A stretch of DNA of 64,000 bases, taken from Lepas anatifera (Eukaryota; Arthropoda; Thecostraca; Lepadidae). The translations under genes were made by a program, and so were the position numbers. The notes below the pieces were generated by a model. The model had not been told where the DNA came from. It worked only from the letters and a program-made list of their open reading frames with translations, and did not search any database. Below, piece after piece: positions 19,785 to 31,900 of this stretch. Location of the stretch: contig JAOTON010001028.1 of NCBI GenBank assembly GCA_034440635.1, positions 682,001 to 746,000 on the forward strand, in the 5' to 3' direction. Every line of letters starts with the position of its first letter. The first letter of the stretch is position 1.

Positions 19785-22620
19785 TTACGCTGTCGCAGTG
19801 GGCACCTCTGTTCCGTCGCTGTCTTCAGAGAGCTCTCGCACCTGCATGGTGTTCAGGTTCACGGGTGTAAAGCGATGAAACCGTTGGGTGCCCTTGATCT
19901 TCAACGCCGAGCTGTACCGCTGTTTCAGTCGTTTGGACATTTCAAAGACCTCCTCTCTACTGACAAACTCGAAATGGATTGTGGTGGCGAAGTCTTGCGT
20001 TAGAAAAGAGAACATCGATAGAGGATCCAAGATCTGATCCTTTTCTTCTCTCCTTAAGCTTTCCTGCGCTGTTCGTCTCTTCACTGTGCCGCCAACCCCG
20101 TCACAGGCGTTCTTCCCGTGGCTGGTAGCAAAGAAGTGCCATTCACATGGTATTTGAAAGTCTATCTCGTGATAACAAACATTGATAAAGTTAAACTTAT
20201 TCTTGTATTGGCCACCGCACCCGTCTGATACGTAATGTATTTTTTCAAACCTGGTATTTGGGTGCGTAGCCAAGGTACGAGTTTGTGCTGCATGGTATGA
20301 ACCATGACGTGGGAGTGCTTTAAATCGTCACTTAAAAATAACAACTTCTACTGCACTGGACTCCATTCTCAGTCCAGTATGCAACAAAAGGGTGTACAGT
20401 CACCTGCTTTGCAGACCAGTGATACGACTGAGCAGCATTTTGTGCGATGCATGTATAATTTTCTAAGAAGTCACCGATGACTACGGCTTCCCCCTTTGGT
20501 GCGTTTTCCCTCAAGTTTGCTGTATAATGCCCTTGAGCCTTGGAGATGTGGTGGTGACGGGTTAGGTTACATACCTTCTCACTCAGGGAATCAACAAATT
20601 GCTCTATATTTTCCACACAATCCTGAAGCGTCGATTCTTTCTCTGATTTTGACCATTGTTTGAACGTAATATCTTCAGAAGCCATTTGCACGGAGTCAAG
20701 TGAGTATAAATACTCTCTAACTCCTTCCTCTCCAGGGCAGTTCTGACATTTTTCCATCATGCAGTCCCGCTTCGATGGGCCGCAGACTGCTGCGCTCATG
20801 AGGTCTCTGTATGTTACGCTTCGCTCCCCTAGTGCTGCCAACTGCAACTTGACATTCTGGTGGTAGGTGCAAACGCACACATTGTGTGTGCCCGGACTAC
20901 CAGCTAGAACACAGTGTCTGGGGCGGAGAGTGGCGAAGGTGGAGAATCCGACCCTGGGATTACTTTCGTCTTGCTTGTACAGCACAAACATCTCCCGCAT
21001 TGTTCCCAGAAGAAGACGTTTTTGAACATAGACTTTCTTTCCTTCTCCGTCCCTCTCGATCACCCGATCTCTCATTCCCGGGCACATTCTGGATGCTTCG
21101 TCTCTGTCATAGAAGGATTTTATTTTCGCCTTTTCTGAGTCACTAATCCGTCTTCCATGGGACACTGTCGGTACTTGAGGTATTATTCCGTAAGCTTTCT
21201 TTATTTCCCTGCTCTTTTTGACCATGTAACGAGACACGCCGAAGAATTTCATTGTCTCAAAAATAGAGAGAGGGGACAGTGTCAGAATTTGTAGTCTTCT
21301 CCGGTAGTCCGAAGTCTCAACAAAGGCATGTTTTAACTCGGACATCATGCGTTGATACCTGAGAGGCACACAGGACATCGATATAAGAATTAAGAAACAT
21401 AAGAACGGTATTTTAGCTACGCACACGATATCTTTTGTATCTTCCCCTTCACACATATTTCTTCTAAACACATAGTTTGAATTTAATTTTCCCGCGGACA
21501 TACCAACTGAAATACAACAAATAATTGAGGGTAAATTTTGCGTCATTTTCCCAAATAGTGTAGAAAAGACTTAGTTGATACATTCTACTACTTATGAGAT
21601 AACATACATTGCTTGAGACAGAATAAGTTGATACTCGAACCTAAAAAAAATGGACACAGCAGATTTATTTATACTCAGACACTACAAATATTTCCACTTA
21701 CTTGCCAGACTCAGAGTCAGTTTCTGTTCGACTCCGTTTTTTGGAGTTGCCTCTGGTGTCTCTATGTCAGCTTCAGCCACAAGGGAGATATTTCATTTCA
21801 TTTCCGACACTACGCTTTTCAGCTTTCGTGTGCCTTCAGCGCGTCGAGTCGGGGTTCTAAGGCCGGCTAAAAACAATAAATGTCGAACGATTATGAGGAT
21901 GTCAACAAGTAATTTTTACATGAATGACGATAAGAGTGAGTCACTGTAGATACTATGTTACGAAATGAAAATAATACAGGGACAAATAACAGTAATTTCA
22001 GTTGCTTCGTAGAACTAGTACGCCACCACAGGATACCCCACGCATGTTTATGTATAGTGTTCGTATTCTTTGAATTTCGTTCCGTTTCTTCGTATAAGAC
22101 TGCTTATGTAGCTGATTTACGAGAGCTTTTCACCTTCAAACATACAAGCTTAATAAAATGTTTTCAGTACAAAGCGATTGAACTAAGCTCTCACCACGCG
22201 CTTACCTTTTCGCACAGGCGAAACGTCAAGCAACGGTAGCACCTTTTCCAGTGTGCAAGAGGCCGCACTTGTTGAGGCATCCAGCTCCAATTCTTCTGTC
22301 ATTTGTCCAGTGCTGGTTGAGGCTTCACTGACCTTATTTAGACTGGATGACGATGCAGAGGAGGAGAGAGTCCACTGCTCTTGCGGTGGCCTAATCGTGG
22401 GTTCACTTTCCTTGAAATATTCTTCATCCTTCTTTCTGATCCACCCCACACAGTTCGAGCACAATGTCGTGCCTTTCGTCACTGTTCCGCGACATTTGTC
22501 AATCACATCGTCACTAACTTCATGAACCAGCGATTTATAAACTGTCTTTTTATGTCTTGAGAAGGGATCTGAGCACACGTCATTGCGACGATTGTCTTTC
22601 TTACCCATGGCTCGTCTCAA
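19785..22620 (-). pseudogene. Transposase-like gene of the long-TIR transposon, frameshifted
   Basis: Three coding blocks in order: 22,620-22,183 (MGKKDNRRNDVCSDPFSRHK; CSNCVGWIRKKDEEYF), about 21,370-20,335 (HTH-like SPLSIFETMKFFGVSRYMVK; LRPRHCVLAG; HNVCVCTYHQNVKLQL; VVIGDFLENYTCIAQNAAQS) and about 20,345-19,785 (KIHYVSDGCGGQYKNKFNFI; CEWHFFATSHGKNACDGVGG). The Asp in GDFLENY, the Asp in SDGCGGQYKN and the Asp in NACDGVGG are candidate catalytic acids of a DDE/D transposase. Introns may separate block 1 from block 2. Frame breaks near 20,340 and 20,275 suggest it is inactive. The protein looks like a family found widely in arthropods; I cannot name its superfamily. Confidence 0.7.
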
Positions 22621-22966
22621 CTCCTACTTACTTCCACGCTCCTCACTGGACAATCGCACGCTGGCCACTGGCAAGCCGTTGTTTGCTGCGTGAGTTCCCC
22701 TGCCTCCCCCTTTACGACTATCTCAGATAACATTGTTCAAAACAGCGCGACAGCCGACCCACTCTCGCAACGCTCCGTTGACGTGAGGGTGTCCCCAATC
22801 ACCGGACCTGCTGTATGTTTCAAAAGTTTCGCGACTTTTTCCGCATAATCACGGCACTTCGCTAAAGGTGTCCGGTACGACAGACACTTGACCTTTATGA
22901 CCTGATTTGACCTTAAAGATATTGATCTAAGCTCATACAATTTAGCTCAAATAAAAATTCTACAGC

Positions 22967-23535
22967 CCTCACAAATTCCGAAACGCGCATTTTCCTAACC
23001 CACTTAATTGGCAAGATCTCAGGGGAGGCATTTCGGGACCCCTTCATTGCGTGTTGACGCCAGACCACCCTCCACTGTGCGTGTTAAAAACACAAGAAGA
23101 TATAAAAAACGGATGTTCTAACCTATTTTATTGGAAGGAGGAAAGTTCAATCTTCAATTTGGAACATTCCATTTTGAACAAAAAGTGTACCAGAAAATTT
23201 TGGGCATGACCTTAGGTCAAGGTCAAATCACATTTTTTTAGAAGTGACCTAGGGTCAAACGGATTTCAGATTCGAGTTTTGCGGCTCATTTCGGACAGGA
23301 AAATGTATATTTGATGCATAATTCATCAGTTCCTGAGGGTTTTGTGGTCACCTATAAATTGCACTGTAAGCAGATTTTCAAAAAATGCCTGAGACTATAA
23401 CTTCTAAAGTTTTACTCCGATCGAGCTAAAAGTCTCAGATTCGGCTTTGGGGCCCATGAGAAACCTATATACTCATTTTAAAGCAAATCGAAGAGGTGCC
23501 GTGTAGGCCTTGGTCGATTGGTGCTGGAATTGCCC
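22967..23535 (-). repeat. Right terminal inverted repeat
   Basis: The inverted partner of 18,268-18,845, diverged by scattered substitutions and small indels. This suggests an insertion that is not very recent. Confidence 0.9.
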
Positions 23536-24115
23536 AACTCCGTCCTCACAGGCCGACGGAACACACCACGGCAGCTCCGCCCTCACAGGCCGACGGAGCA
23601 AACCGCGGCGGCTCCGCCCTCACAAACCGACGCAGTACACTACGGCGGCTCCGCCCACACAAACCGACGTAGCACACCACGGCGGCTCCGCCCTCACAGG
23701 CCGACGGAGCAAACCACGGCAGCTCCGCCCTCACAGGCCGACAAAGCACACCACGGCAGCCCCTCACAGGCCGACAAAGCACACCACGGCAGTTCCGCCC
23801 TCACAGGCCGAAGGAACACACCACGGCAGCCCCTCACAGGCCGACGGAACACACCACGGCAGCTCCGCCCTCACAGGCCGACGGAGCACACCACGGCAGC
23901 CCCTCACAGGCCGACAAAGCACACCACGGCAGCTCCGCCCTCACAGGCCGACGGAGCAAACCGCGGCGGCTCCGCCCTCACAAACCGACGCAGTACACCA
24001 CGGCAGCCCCGCCCTCACAGACTGAAGGAGCACACCACGGCAGCCCCTCACAGGCCGACGGAGCACACCACGGCAGCTCCGCCCTCACGGGCCGACGGAG
24101 CACACCACGGCAGAT
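23536..24115. repeat. 31-37 bp minisatellite, right part
   Basis: Continuation of the array at 18,050-18,267 with the same CACAGGCCGACGGAGCACAC core, about 16 or more copies. Open frames of HHGSSALTGRR type across it are artefacts of the repeat. Confidence 0.93.
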
Positions 24116-24129
24116 ACACCCCCCTCCTC

Positions 24130-24600
24130 CAAAGGTAAATGAAACATACTAGAGCGGATAAACGAAAGGCAAACGGTACGGCAAAAAATGTTGCCAGAGA
24201 ACTACGTTGGTAGAAAATAAGCACGTTTGGAAATCGAATTCAGCAATTCACAGGCACGAAGCGGATATTTTCTATCAATGAGGCGAAATTTCCGGGAAAA
24301 ATTCACCGGGTGAGGAAAATATTCTGGAAGAGTGAGCATTGTACTCATCGTAAAAACACACATTTAGACGACACGCAGAACACTCCAGGATGCGGATAGT
24401 TGACCCGGGTATGTTTGACCATGCCAGTCCAAGGCTGGCCAAACGAGAAAATTTTGTTCCAGACCAACTTTCATTATTTAGTAACTCGATTCCCATGACT
24501 TTGTTCTTTCAACATATCCTCGGCGAGAACTCTCGATAATGAAATCCCGTTACCTCTGATGAACGCTCAGTCAGAAATATGAGCCCGGATAGGAAAAGCT
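24130..24600. other. TMTC3 intron 2, near exon 2
   Basis: Unique-looking AT-rich intron between the minisatellite and the exon 2 donor. Nothing recognised. Confidence 0.35.
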
Positions 24601-24603
24601 CAC

Positions 24604-24740
24604 CTGAAGAAGAGGATGCAGACCAGAGCGTGTAGCAGGATGTTGACCAGGTGGTAGCCCATGGGCCTGAGCTGGTGCCAGTGGTAGTTCCCACGGAAGG
24701 TCAGCACGCAGAGCGGCCGGTACGACTTGTGCGACTGTTC
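24604..24740 (-). CDS. TMTC3: TMTC3 exon 2
   Basis: 137 bases, phase 0 start (TCCCCAG|GAA), ending two bases into a codon (TTCTTCAG|GTGAGC). It encodes EQSHKSYRPLCVLTFRGNYH, WHQLRPMGYHLVNILLHALV, CILFF. SHKSYRPL.VLTFR.NY and PMGYHL.N are family signatures. Confidence 0.95.
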
Positions 24741-24923
24741 CTGGGGAGCGTCAGAACCGCGCTGACACTCATCTGTGCTCAGCCAATGAAAGCACGATTA
24801 CACTAGCGACACTCAGGATATGATACTGCATCTGAAAAGCTGTTACGCTGCCTTAGAAACGGCACACACAAGTGAAAGGGGAAAAACCGAAATCCTTTAC
24901 AAGTAAAGAAGCATGGGCCTTAC

Positions 24924-25190
24924 CTTTTTCATGGGCGTACCCCAAAAATCGTTGAAAAGCAGGTTGGAGAGCGGGGTGTGGGGCCGAAGGTCGCGGTTGT
25001 CGCGAACCGCACTAACATCATCAAACACGAGGCCACAGCGTAGCGCTCCGTGATAGCAGAGTCCGACGGTCAGAACTACCCCCACCAACAGCATCCACCG
25101 CCGCCCTGCCAGCCCCAGCAGTGGCGTCACCGTCGCTCTGCCACTCACATCAGATGGGGTAGCACCGCAAACCTGCTGCTCATAGCCCAT
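24924..25190 (-). CDS. TMTC3: TMTC3 exon 1 (start codon, first membrane helix, FDD motif)
   Basis: Eighty-nine codons from ATG at 25,190 to ATGAAAAAG|GTAAGG, phase 0. Residues 32-47 form the first membrane helix. [10 protein letters not shown] follows, with the Asp pair at residues 57-58 matching the DD motif proposed to be catalytic in GT-C mannosyltransferases. It ends [20 protein letters not shown], strongly conserved. The 30 residues before the helix are a cytosolic tail. The ATG at 25,190 is the only ATG upstream of the helix in this frame. Confidence 0.93.
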
Positions 25191-25224
25191 CAAAGCTAGC
25201 AACGCCTCTCAACCATCTGACGGA

Positions 25225-25405
25225 GGGCTGCAACGCTGACGCATCTGGCACTGGGGGATCGACATATGACGTCACCAACAGTTTTCCTGATGGAATGGTT
25301 TCTGGGTAAATAGCTCCATGTTCAAGCAATCCACAAGGCCTTGAACCCGGGACAGCCAAGTGGTAGGGGCAAGCGCCAACCACTACACCACCTCAGTCTC
25401 CAACA
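25225..25405 (-). repeat. tRNA-derived SINE, reverse orientation
   Basis: On the minus strand it has a tRNA-like head GAGGTGGTGTAGTGGTTGGC and a B-box GGTTCAAGGCC-like segment after CCCG, then a body running to about 25,225. It lies just upstream of the TMTC3 start codon, so it is in or near the 5' UTR or promoter. Confidence 0.6.
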
Positions 25406-25409
25406 CTGC

Positions 25410-26340
25410 GAGTGACATCCTGAACTAATCAATCGATCAACTGAACCGAGAGCAGGGACCACAAAACGGCACTTCAAACTGATAGGTTAATGAGAAAAGA
25501 CCTCGGAAAAAAATACCAATTATACATTCGACGAACATTCACATAGGTAATTCACGGCGGTCTATTCATGCCAACGTAACATTATCTTGCTTGTCATACG
25601 ATTCAGGAGTTTTATACAATAATCCCTCCCCCACAGTCCTTTTCCACGCGCTTGGCTTAGAATCCCAGGAATGTTTTCTGCAAAATACTTACCTAAAATT
25701 TTCATCTTGATTATTTTAATTCATCTTTCCAATATGTACAATGCCCTTCATTGTAGCTTCTGAAGTCTTTATCAAATGATACAACAACGTTCCTGTGGAC
25801 AAATAAAAAACATCAAAAAGATGGTGAGATTTTTAATATTTTATATATAATCACGTTAAACGTGAAATATGAATATGCTTTTAGAAACACCGGCATTGGT
25901 GAGGGCTGTTCACACATGACGTCGGAAAAATGTTGGGGGTGTCGTCACTCTTTCGTCGCGCCGCCTCTATATCAACTAAAAACATAACCTAGTCCCCCAT
26001 CCTTCAAATACCTAGAGGCCGAGCGCAGACGCCCTGGGCAGCAACGACCCCCCAGCTTCCACCTTCCTTTGCCCCCATCCTCCCTAATCCTTACCCCATC
26101 CCTGCGTGGTTTTCATTACTTCATGTGCATTCCATCGGATGTGTGGGAGTGTTCACAACAAATATATACAATTATCTACATATACATTATACATATACGT
26201 GATCCGTATGCCACCATAAGCGATGCTAGCGCCACCTGGTGGCGGCTTCCCGTCGCCGGCGCTCGACGTGGTCGCACTGCCATAGCGCGATCCGTGATGA
26301 TGATGGTGCTGTTTCCGGCACTGGATGTGATGCCATATGG
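25410..26340. other. Upstream region of TMTC3
   Basis: AT-rich with a C-rich patch near 26,000-26,100. It should contain the TMTC3 promoter, but no TATA box or CpG-rich block could be assigned. Confidence 0.3.
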
Positions 26341-26797
26341 TTAAAGCGAATGTGGCACCTTCACAACGTGATTTTAACTGAGATAGCCAAGCTGTAAAGC
26401 AAGTCCGAAAACCCGGTACTCCATATTTCATTTGTCTTGGAACTCGATATTTCCGTCGAAAAAAGCTAAAAGCTACCTGATACCAGCCCCCATCAGCCCC
26501 CGTCGCCGGCGGCCATTGTTGTGAGCTACTGGTGTGACGACATATGCTGACGTCACGATGAGCATCAGCCAATGGAAGCCCTTGAAGCGTTTCAACTATG
26601 GTAGTGGTTGCCAGATCGTGACATCATCCACAGGTTGATATTTATTTCTTTTTCTAGAAGAGTATTTTTAAAAACAAAATATTGAGCTTATTGAACATTT
26701 TTCAGAGAATACATGTGTGGTTTCGTTATTTTTGCTTAAAAATACGCCTAATTTGACTATATTCAAGGATTGTACCAAGGTGCCACATTCCCTTTAA
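26341..26797 (-). mobile_element. TTAA-bounded MITE, copy 2 of 4
   Basis: Same ends (TTAAAGCGAATGTGGCACC and GGTGCCACATTCCCTTTAA) as the element at 16,099, but inserted in the opposite orientation. Internal blocks such as CAACGTGATTTTAACTGAGA are shared. Confidence 0.9.
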
Positions 26798-26799
26798 CA

Positions 26800-28640
26800 T
26801 CTCTGACAAGAGGCGCCCCAGCCGCCGGATAAAGTCCACCAATAGGCGAGCAATCCCCGTCGCGTCGTGTTTCCGCCCCCCCATCTCCTTGATAAGCCGC
26901 TGCGGCATGTGCCTCACACGGGCGAACTTTCGTTGTTGTAGCTTTTGCAGCTCCTCCCAAGATGCTGAGCTCACCAATAGTCATAACGGCTGCCAATGGT
27001 GAAGATAGTAGTGGGCCAAGCCAGCGCCGACGTCACCGTTCTACATCTATCTGGAGTCAACGCTGATGTTGCCAGAAAGGCACAGAAAGGGGGAATATAT
27101 AGCTGGGAGAATAGTATAGTCTAAGCCATACATGCTTTTTACCTTGGATCTAATACAAGAAGCACAAAATGTGTAGTGCTCAAGTGTTAAAGTCCCTGTT
27201 GAAGGTGATGGAACCAGCTTTAAATACTTGTCTGAGGTTCAAATGTAAATGCCAAATTACTTCATGCCTTCAGGCCTGGCCTCAGGAAATGGGAATGGCC
27301 CATTGGCATATACTATGGGAAATGGGAATGGCCCAACACTAATCTTTAAAATCTGGACCGTTTTGGGACAGCTTAATGTTCCATATGGCCATGATGAAAA
27401 ATCCTCTGGACTGTGACTCATATTGCCATGTGAGATTCAGGAATGACAAGTGGAAATGTTTGATTAGGGCAATACAGTTTCCCATTTCATCCCACATAAA
27501 TTTAGAAAATCAAATGTCTGAATGCTCTTAAAAAACAAAAGTGAGGTGATGACTTGCATTGGTCAAGACACTACCCTTTCAAAGCACAAAATAGCCACCA
27601 AATACTTTTTTAAATGTGTAGAGGAAAATTTAGACAAATTGGGACATTTAAAAAGACTTGAGGGCCAGTGGCCATGACCTGGTTGCCACCCCCCCGCCAT
27701 GGCATGACAGTGTGTGTGTGGGTGTGTGTCGGCCCTTAACTCAGCATGTATACATCTACTATCACCAATCTTAAAGAAGTGGATCACATTTAAGAGTTTG
27801 ATATATGAAGAAAAGATATATGAAAAAGCTAGGATAGGGAGGGGGGAGGAGATGGGCATTTTGTCTTTCAAGATGCCTAGGTTTGCAGAAAATTGTGACA
27901 CATGCTGCAAATTTGACAATCCTCGTAATGTTTAATAATTATTTATTTTCATTTTAGCTATGAATATCTTTCATAACCACAATATATTAACCCTACTATT
28001 CTTGCAGTAAAGCATTTATACAATTTCAAATCTGGAAGCATGTATCAATGAGGCTATTTTGACAACAGTACCTATCTCATCAACAATAGCTTATTTGAAA
28101 ATGCATGAAAATTGCCCTTTCTCTGCTGTACTTAGAACACTTCCAAGGCACACCCAACTTCCTTGTACCCCACCTAACTTGTCAGTAGGAACCAGCCCAT
28201 ATCTTCTACGCATTACTGCAACAAAATTAGATATGAAAAAACATATGAAAATACAACATTTACCAAAGTCATCATAAAAATTCAAATATGTATAGGGTGT
28301 TCTAAATAAAAAGGTTGGCATTGCCTAAATCCCAAATATGCTCAGCATATTTCCACAGAAACATCAGCACAGTTGTGAAACCCAACAAACATGGGTACTC
28401 TTGTCACCTTGTGGTGTCTAAGTCTTGTTGACAGAATTGTGCCAGGGTTAAACAGCACAGTAATTAGGAAACTAGTATGGGTTTTGATGTGGATTTAGGC
28501 GTAGGATTACAATTAGGGTTATACCTATGTCAATGTAGATGGTGTACAATATCAGGTTTGATTGAAGTAAGGACACTATTCAAAGAATTCCTGCCACAAA
28601 GTAACTACAGTGAGATGCCACTAACTACAATGAGTATCAG
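26800..28640. other. Intergenic, nothing definite
   Basis: Mostly AT-rich unique-looking DNA with a short (GT)n tract near 27,710. No coding signal with a recognisable domain. Confidence 0.35.
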
Positions 28641-28643
28641 GGG

Positions 28644-29155
28644 TGCAAAGTTCGGGGTTTGGGGGTCAGGTCCCCCCTGGTTTTGGGTCTCCTGTAGGCT
28701 TTGCATGGGGCTTGTATTGCTGTGCCAGCATTAACCCACCCAGGATCCCCTGGATTGAGATGAGATCTCCAGCCATGGTCAGTGGAGACAATCTTTCTCT
28801 ACATATCCTGATGTATCTGTACTGGTCTCTCTGCATGGTCCAAAATCATTTTAGCACCTCCCTGGCCCAGTCCCACCTGCTAAGGAGACACGAAATGAGA
28901 TGAATTTCTTAAATTTTTGCTGGCAGATAGCTATACTTTGCTCGATTGAAAAGACCATATGCAATCTTGATTTTTTCATAAAAACATGTTATATCTATGC
29001 TAAAAATACATATTTGAAGGCCAAAGCAGGAGATATATTCTCGACCCAGGGGTCCTGGATGGGTTAACGCTGGCAGAGCAATACAAATACAAGCCCTATG
29101 CAAAACCTATATGAGATAACCAAAATCCAGGAGGGCCCTGACCCCCATGATTTAG
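28644..29155. mobile_element. Fold-back element with about 110-bp inverted repeats
   Basis: The left arm (GGTTTTGGGTCTCCTGTAGG, GCTTTGCATGGGGCTTGTAT, GCCAGCATTAACCCACCCAG) reappears in reverse complement at 29,045-29,150 (CTGGATGGGTTAACGCTGGC, ATACAAGCCCTATGCAAAAC). The spacer is about 300 bp. A partial left arm also occurs at 34,725-34,850. Confidence 0.8.
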
Positions 29156-29159
29156 GCAC

Positions 29160-29720
29160 CTATATGTTTTTACCAGTCATCAATCAATCAATAAACCACC
29201 AGCAACCCATGTAACGAAATTATGCCAAGTTCATTCTACTTTACATATGCGACAACACACACATCAACAACAACGGCCAATACGACGGTGGTGTAGATAT
29301 CCGTGGGTGTAGTGTTTTTCCACTTTGCGGCATATATGACACTGACGCTTCATTTAAAAAAATAGGTTAGCTAAATTAAAATTTTCGATATTCTTGTCAC
29401 GTGAAAAGCTAGCTTGAACGCATTGCTCCAATCATTTCTATATTTATTTATTCTGAATCACACTAGTGTAAAGTTCCAATAGACAGTGTAGCTAGCTTAT
29501 AATTGCATCGGGGGGTGTTTTTTGCTATCTGCTATACTACGTGCTTCAGGGGTGGATCCAGCCGCGTGGTTTGGGGATTGGGTTTGTGGGCCACAATAAT
29601 GTCAGCCTCAGGAGAAAAAAAACGTTGAGTGGCGGAGGCCCCTGCAGGTCATATTAAGGGGAATCACTTACTTAATCGGATTTCCAGAATCAGAGTCTTC
29701 GGTGAAATTAAGTACGCCAC
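29160..29720. other. Intergenic, AT-rich
   Basis: No gene or repeat recognised. Confidence 0.3.
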
Positions 29721-29723
29721 CAC

Positions 29724-31900
29724 GTGCAGTGGCGTAGCCAAGGGGGGTCCATGGGGTCCGCGGACCCCCCTTGGGCTGAACTTATGCACTGGAGAATACG
29801 AGCATTGGTCTTGGGGCCCCCTGAGCTTGGACTCAGGGCCCCCGAGCTCGGTCTCCGGGCCCCCGAGCTCGGTCTCAGCCCCCCCCCCCGAGGCTGGTCT
29901 GAAGGGACCTCCGAGCTTGGTCTCAGGCCCCCGAGCTTGGTCTCAAGGGCTCCCTAAGCTTGGTCTCGGGGGCCTCCCGAGCTCGGTCTCAGGGGGGTCC
30001 CGAGCTTGGTCTCAGGAAGCCCCCAAGCTCGGTCTCAAGGGACCTCCGAACTTCGTCTCAGGGATCCCCCGAGCTTGGTCTCAGGGGGCCCCCGATCATC
30101 GGTATTGAGGACTCCAGGGTACCGAACATTGATCTCGGGGGGGGGCTGAGGTCGGTTTCAGGGGGCCCCCCGAGCTTGGTCTCAGGAGGCCCCCGAGCTT
30201 GGTCTCACGTGCCCGCTGAGCTTGGTTTTATGGGGCCCCCGAGCTCGGTCTCAGGGGGACCCAAGCTTGGTCTCAGGGGCCCCCGAGCTTGGTCTCAAGA
30301 GACCTCCAAGCTTGGTCTCAAGGGGTCCTCAAGTCTGGTCTCAGGGGCCCCCGAGCTTGGCCTCAGGGGCCCCCGAGCTTGGTCTCACGGGCTTTCCGAG
30401 CCTGGCCTCAGGGGGCCCCCGATCATCGGTATCGAGGGCTCCAGAGTACCGAACACGGATCTCGGGGGCCCCTGAGCTCGGTCTCAGGGACCACCGAGCT
30501 TTAGTCTCACGGGCCTTTTGATCTCAGTCTCAGGGGCCCCCGAACTTGGTCTCAGCCCCCCCGAGCCTGGTCTCAGGAAGCCCCCAGGCTTGTTCTCAAG
30601 GGACCACCGAACTTGGTCTCAGGGGTCCCCCAAGCTTGGTCTCAAGGGCCCCCGAGCTTGGTCTCACGGGCTTTCCGAGCTTGGTCTCAGGGGCCCCCGA
30701 TCATCGGTATTGAGGGCTCCAGAGTACCGAACATTGATCTCGGGGGGAGCTGAGCTCGGTCTCAGGGGGTCCCCGAGCTTTGTCTCAGGGGGCCCCGAGC
30801 TTGGTCTCAAGGGACCTCCGACCTTGGTCTCAGGGACCTCCGAGCTTGGTCTCAGGAGGCCCCCCCGAGCTTGGTCCTAGAGATCCCTGAGCTTTAGTCT
30901 CACAGGCCTTTCGATCTTGATCTCAGAGGGCCCCGAGCTGGATTTCGGGGGCCCCAAGCTTGCCATCAGGGGCCCGAGCTTGGTCTCAGGGGCAGGGGCC
31001 AAAAAGGGCTTCAGTGTGTCACCATTGAAAATGTCAAACCATATATGTGTCACCAGCACAGGCTGCAAAATGTGGCACGTTTTGCGTTAATAGGATACCA
31101 ATGGATACTCCTGGACTATTCTAGTTGTTGAACAATATAACGAGCTCATATTACAGGTGCTAATTTCGGCGATTTGTTTCGTTATTGGTCTCAAGGAAAT
31201 ATGTCGGCTAATTTTGTCACCTTGCCCACCTTGGGCTGTCACCATTTACAATGCCAAAATGGTAGGTTTTTCGACCCCTGAGTCAGGGGCCCCGAGCTTT
31301 ATCTCACGGGCCTTCCAAGCTTGGTCTCAGAGGGCCCCGAACCTGTTCTCACGGGCCTTTCGATCTTGGTCTCAGGGGGGCCCCAGAACTGGTCTCAGGG
31401 ATCCCCCGAGCATTGGTATCGATCGCTCCGGAGCAGCAAATATTGATCTCGGGAAGTGGGGGGGGGGCAATATTGATCTCTTGGTGCCCCCCGACTATCG
31501 ATATCGAGGAGACTTATGAGCCAGACACGAGAATTGGCCCCATGGGACCCAGAGTTCAGTTTGGTCTCAGGGGCCCAGGCTTGGGCTCAGGGTCCCCGAG
31601 CATTGGTATCGAGGGGCTCCAGAGTACCGAGCATTATTCTCGGGTGGGGCCTCTGAATGTTGATCTGGGGCCCCCGAACATCGGTGTCGAGTTACTCTTG
31701 AGAAAAGCACAAGCATGGGCCTGAGGGTGCCCCTGAACCTGATCTAAGTGGAACCCCGAGCTTGGTCTTGGTCTTAGGAGCCCCGCGCATCAGTATCAAG
31801 GGGTTCCGGAGTATTGGTATCGGGGGGAAGCAATGATTTCAGGGGCCTCCAAATGCTGATCTCGGCGGGCCCCCCAATTTGTGGATGCAGTGGCATAGCC
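29724..31900. repeat. Block 1 of a GC-rich 22-bp minisatellite, bracketed by transposon-like ends
   Basis: Degenerate copies of GGGCCCCCGAGCTTGGTCTC run almost continuously from about 29,815 to 31,900, with decayed copies to 32,540. The strings GCAGTGGCGTAGCCAAG (29,724) and GCAGTGGCATAGCCAAG (31,887), each followed by a similar GGACCCCCTTGGGC segment, have the look of transposon termini in the same orientation. A GATCATCGGTATCGAGGGCT block recurs as a higher-order unit. Open frames with WSQGPPSLVSG repeats are artefacts. Confidence 0.85.

Larger units (their letters stand above)
18268..23535 (-). mobile_element. 5.3-kb DNA transposon with about 570-bp terminal inverted repeats
   Basis: Both ends start GGGCAATTCCAGCACCAATC and stay similar inward for about 570-580 bases (18,268 to about 18,845, and about 22,967 to 23,535). 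It encloses a minus-strand transposase-like gene. It sits inside the 37-bp minisatellite; the left flank ends CGGCAG and the right begins AACTCCG, against CGGCAGCTCCG in the array. This allows at most a 2-bp target duplication (AG/AA). Confidence 0.9.

Noticed and set aside
23510..24138. Open frames with repeated HHGSSALTGRR-type sequence
   Set aside because: Frame-open translation of the 37-bp minisatellite, present in several frames and both strands, interrupted by the transposon.
29629..30880. Plus-strand frames with WSQGPPSLVSG repeats resembling a structural protein
   Set aside because: Adjacent frames give equivalent repeats and change at each indel; this is the 22-bp minisatellite, with no signal peptide or splice structure.
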